Assembly: GCF_008831235.1 (NCBI RefSeq)
Contig: NZ_WBKF01000001.1
Location: 1,050,529 to 1,114,528, forward strand
Origin: Pseudoclavibacter sp. CFCC 11306
Lineage (GTDB): Bacteria; Actinomycetota; Actinomycetes; Actinomycetales; Microbacteriaceae
Length of the DNA stretch: 64,000 bases
Direction of reading: 5' to 3'
Below the pieces are notes generated by a model. It was not told where the DNA came from and did no database searches. It saw only the letters and a program-made list of their open reading frames with translations. Shown in pieces: positions 62,190 to 64,000 of this stretch. The position numbers and the translations under genes were made by a program. Position 1 is the first letter of the stretch. Each line of letters opens with the position of its first letter.

Positions 62190-63599
62190 TCAGGCCTCTT
62201 TCGCTGCCCCGGCAGCCTCTTGACTGCCTTCGGCCTGGATCACATCGTCATCGGCAAGGTTGATTCCCTTGGTCTCAGGCATGATCCAAGCGGCGAAGAA
62301 TGCGAGCACACACAGTGCGGCGACATAGAGCTGGAAGATCCAAGGCTGACCGACTGAGGTGAACCATGTGTTCAGGTACGGAGCCGTACCGCCGAAGAGC
62401 GCCACAGACAGAGAGGTGGCGAATCCGACGCCCGCCGCGCGAGTACGGGTGCTGACCAGTTCCGACATCAGGGCCGGGTACATGCCCGCCGCACACGCCC
62501 ACAGCAGCATGCCGATCGCCTGCGACACAAAAAGGGTCCACGATGCCTGCCCGAGCAGTGCATGAATCGGAAAGACCAACAGAGCGGAGCCGAGCCCGAA
62601 CGTCATCATCATCGGGCGACGGCCGATGCGGTCTGAGAGCCGGCCTGCGAAGGGCAGGAAGCAGACGGTCACCAACTGCGCCAGAAGGCTCGCGATGAAG
62701 GCCCCGTTGGCGTCCATGCCATGTGCCGAGATCGCGTATGACGATGCGAAGGTGCCCCATGTGTAGTACCAAGCGTTCTGTCCGGCGGACAGCATCAGCA
62801 CCAGACCACCGAAACGCAGGATCAGACGACGACGCCTGCGCCGCTCGGCGTCGCTGACCTGCTCGGGTTCGGCGGCGGCCGACTCGGCCGTCTCAGGCTC
62901 GAGTTCGATCGTCTCCGCCGCGTTGCGCCGCAGGAACAGCGCATACACGCCAAGCAGCGCCCCGATCACGAATGCGACACGCCATCCCCACGCGCCCACT
63001 ACATCCTTCGGCAGGATGCCGGTGATGAGTGCAGCGAGCAGGGTCGCAGTCATCACTCCCACGGTGACCGCGGTGAAGACTGAACTCGCCCAGAAGCCGC
63101 GCTTCTCGCGTGGAGCGATCTCGGCGATGTACGCATACGAGGTACCTGCCTCACCTCCGTGCGCAAGCCCCTGCATCAGGCGAGCTGCCAGCAGCAGCAC
63201 CGACGACCAGACGCCAATAGCGGTATAAGAGGGAATCAGAGCGATGACCAGACTGCCTGCGGCCATCGTCATCATCGTGGCGACCAACGAGAACTTGCGC
63301 CCCTTGCGGTCTGCGAGGCGGCCGAAGACCAAACCGCCGATGGGACGGGCCAAGAACCCGCCCGCAAACACCAGCAGGGTCGACAACAGCGCCGAGGTCG
63401 GATCGCCGGTGTCGAAGAACGACGCCGCGATGTATGTCGAGAAGAGCGCGTAGAGCGTCCAGTCGAACCATTCGAGCAGGTTACCGACGATGGCAGCGCG
63501 CAGCGAGCGCAGTTTGCCTGCGCGATCGAGATCGCGAATGCCGACGTGGTCAGCCTGAGACGAAGGCGAGTCACTGTCCGTCTGATCGAGGGATGTCAT
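62190..63599 (-). CDS. MFS transporter, metabolite:H+ symporter (MHS) type
   Basis: 469 aa from ATG 63599 (AGGAA 5 bases upstream). About 12 helices; GNLLEWFDWTLYALFSTYIAASFF is the MHS-family opening, FGRLADRKGRKFSLVATMMTMA is MFS motif A and the cytoplasmic loop near 250-275 is charged. Relatives carry citrate, ketoglutarate, shikimate or proline betaine. Related over its C-terminus to the partial transporter upstream. Confidence 0.85.
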   Translation of the reverse strand: MTSLDQTDSDSPSSQADHVGIRDLDRAGKLRSLRAAIVGNLLEWFDWTLYALFSTYIAASFFDTGDPTSALLSTLLVFAGGFLARPIGGLVFGRLADRKGRKFSLVATMMTMAAGSLVIALIPSYTAIGVWSSVLLLAARLMQGLAHGGEAGTSYAYIAEIAPREKRGFWASSVFTAVTVGVMTATLLAALITGILPKDVVGAWGWRVAFVIGALLGVYALFLRRNAAETIELEPETAESAAAEPEQVSDAERRRRRRLILRFGGLVLMLSAGQNAWYYTWGTFASSYAISAHGMDANGAFIASLLAQLVTVCFLPFAGRLSDRIGRRPMMMTFGLGSALLVFPIHALLGQASWTLFVSQAIGMLLWACAAGMYPALMSELVSTRTRAAGVGFATSLSVALFGGTAPYLNTWFTSVGQPWIFQLYVAALCVLAFFAAWIMPETKGINLADDDVIQAEGSQEAAGAAKEA

Positions 63600-63668
63600 C
63601 AGAGTTCCTGTCTTTCTGTGTGGGGGATTGACGAGACCGGCACGATACCGGCCTGCAGTCAGCAATGA

Positions 63669-64000
63669 TTAGAGCTTGAGTTTGTTGAGATCGGCGCCCT
63701 TGGTCTCGGGGAAGAACAGGGTCGCGACGAACGACACGACGCACAGCGTCATGACGTACACCGAGAACATCCATCCCGCTCCGAGAGACACGAAGAGCTG
63801 ATTCAGATAAGGGGCGGTGCCGCCGAACAGCGCCACCGAAATCGAATAGGCGAATCCGATGCCGCGGCTGCGCACATAGGTGGGAAAGTTCTCAGCTTGA
63901 ATAGCCGGATAGATCGATTGGCACATCGCCCACATGACCAGTGACGCTGCGACCGGCAACGCCAGCGTCCAAGGCGCAGCCCCGACCATGAGCGTCAGCG
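63669..64000 (-). CDS. MFS transporter, C-terminal part (continues beyond the window)
   Basis: About 110 residues. SISVALFGGTAPYLNQLFVSLGAGWMFSVYV and FFPETKGADLN align closely with SLSVALFGGTAPYLN and MPETKGINLA of the neighbouring MHS transporter. A tandem paralogue; its N-terminus lies outside. 69 bp before the next gene. Confidence 0.8.
   Translation of the reverse strand, partial: LTLMVGAAPWTLALPVAASLVMWAMCQSIYPAIQAENFPTYVRSRGIGFAYSISVALFGGTAPYLNQLFVSLGAGWMFSVYVMTLCVVSFVATLFFPETKGADLNKLKL

Overview
The window comes from a high-GC Gram-positive bacterium (Actinomycetota). I infer this from the GC-rich coding sequence, the purine-rich ribosome binding sites with many GTG starts, the sortase-type sorting signal, the excalibur, NlpC/P60 and CGNR proteins, and a type IV pilus operon without an outer-membrane secretin. 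I cannot place it safely below phylum; Micrococcales or a relative is a guess. No rRNA, tRNA or CRISPR array was seen.

Layout. (1) 1-13 kb: start of a secreted protein at the left edge, then a complete minus-strand type IV pilus operon (pilB, pilT, pilC, pilA, three pseudopilin-like genes, pilD, pilM, pilN, pilO). (2) 13-14 kb: a 9-copy 7-bp tandem repeat and an SRAP (HMCES-type) gene. (3) 14.4-21 kb: an NCS1-type permease, a GntR regulator and a pxpA-accB-accC-pxpB-pxpC operon (5-oxoprolinase type with a biotin carboxylase pair). (4) 22-27.6 kb: a six-gene minus-strand set with an NMT1-type ABC importer, an isochorismatase-fold hydrolase, an MFS transporter and a CGNR zinc-finger regulator. 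(5) 27.6-35.4 kb: a worn accessory region with TetR/SnoaL/LtrA genes, an excalibur lipoprotein beside a frameshifted nuclease pseudogene, a shrunken second copy of that module at 21.4-21.9 kb, an orphan 398-aa coiled-coil protein, a TetR remnant and a broken IS3 transposase. (6) 35.5-44.4 kb: a surface-polysaccharide cluster, AT-richer than its surroundings except the priming transferase, making a nonulosonic-acid-type sugar (NeuB plus a NeuA-PseG fusion), with Wzx and Wzy. (7) 44.6-50.4 kb: a large MalT-like LuxR regulator lacking the ATPase domain, and a 1186-aa SpaA-type LARTG surface protein. (8) 50.6-64 kb: a membrane-anchored protein, manA, an NlpC/P60 hydrolase, an APC permease, an RNase H-like fusion protein, and a sugar-acid-style locus (two SDRs, GntR, two MHS-type transporters).

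The most interesting signal is a tandem box, GGGGTG-N6-GGGGTG with exactly 12-bp phasing, at four intergenic places: upstream of the left-edge secreted protein (470-487), the polysaccharide cluster (44557-44574), the LuxR gene itself (46706-46723) and the SpaA-type protein (50560-50577). At two of them a -10-like hexamer lies 45-46 bp from the proximal box (a weaker one lies at 44-46 bp upstream of luxR). I propose an undescribed cell-surface regulon controlled by this LuxR protein. Secondary signals are a GntR operator pair, repeats next to the pilus and cell-wall genes, and the duplicated, decaying excalibur/nuclease module.
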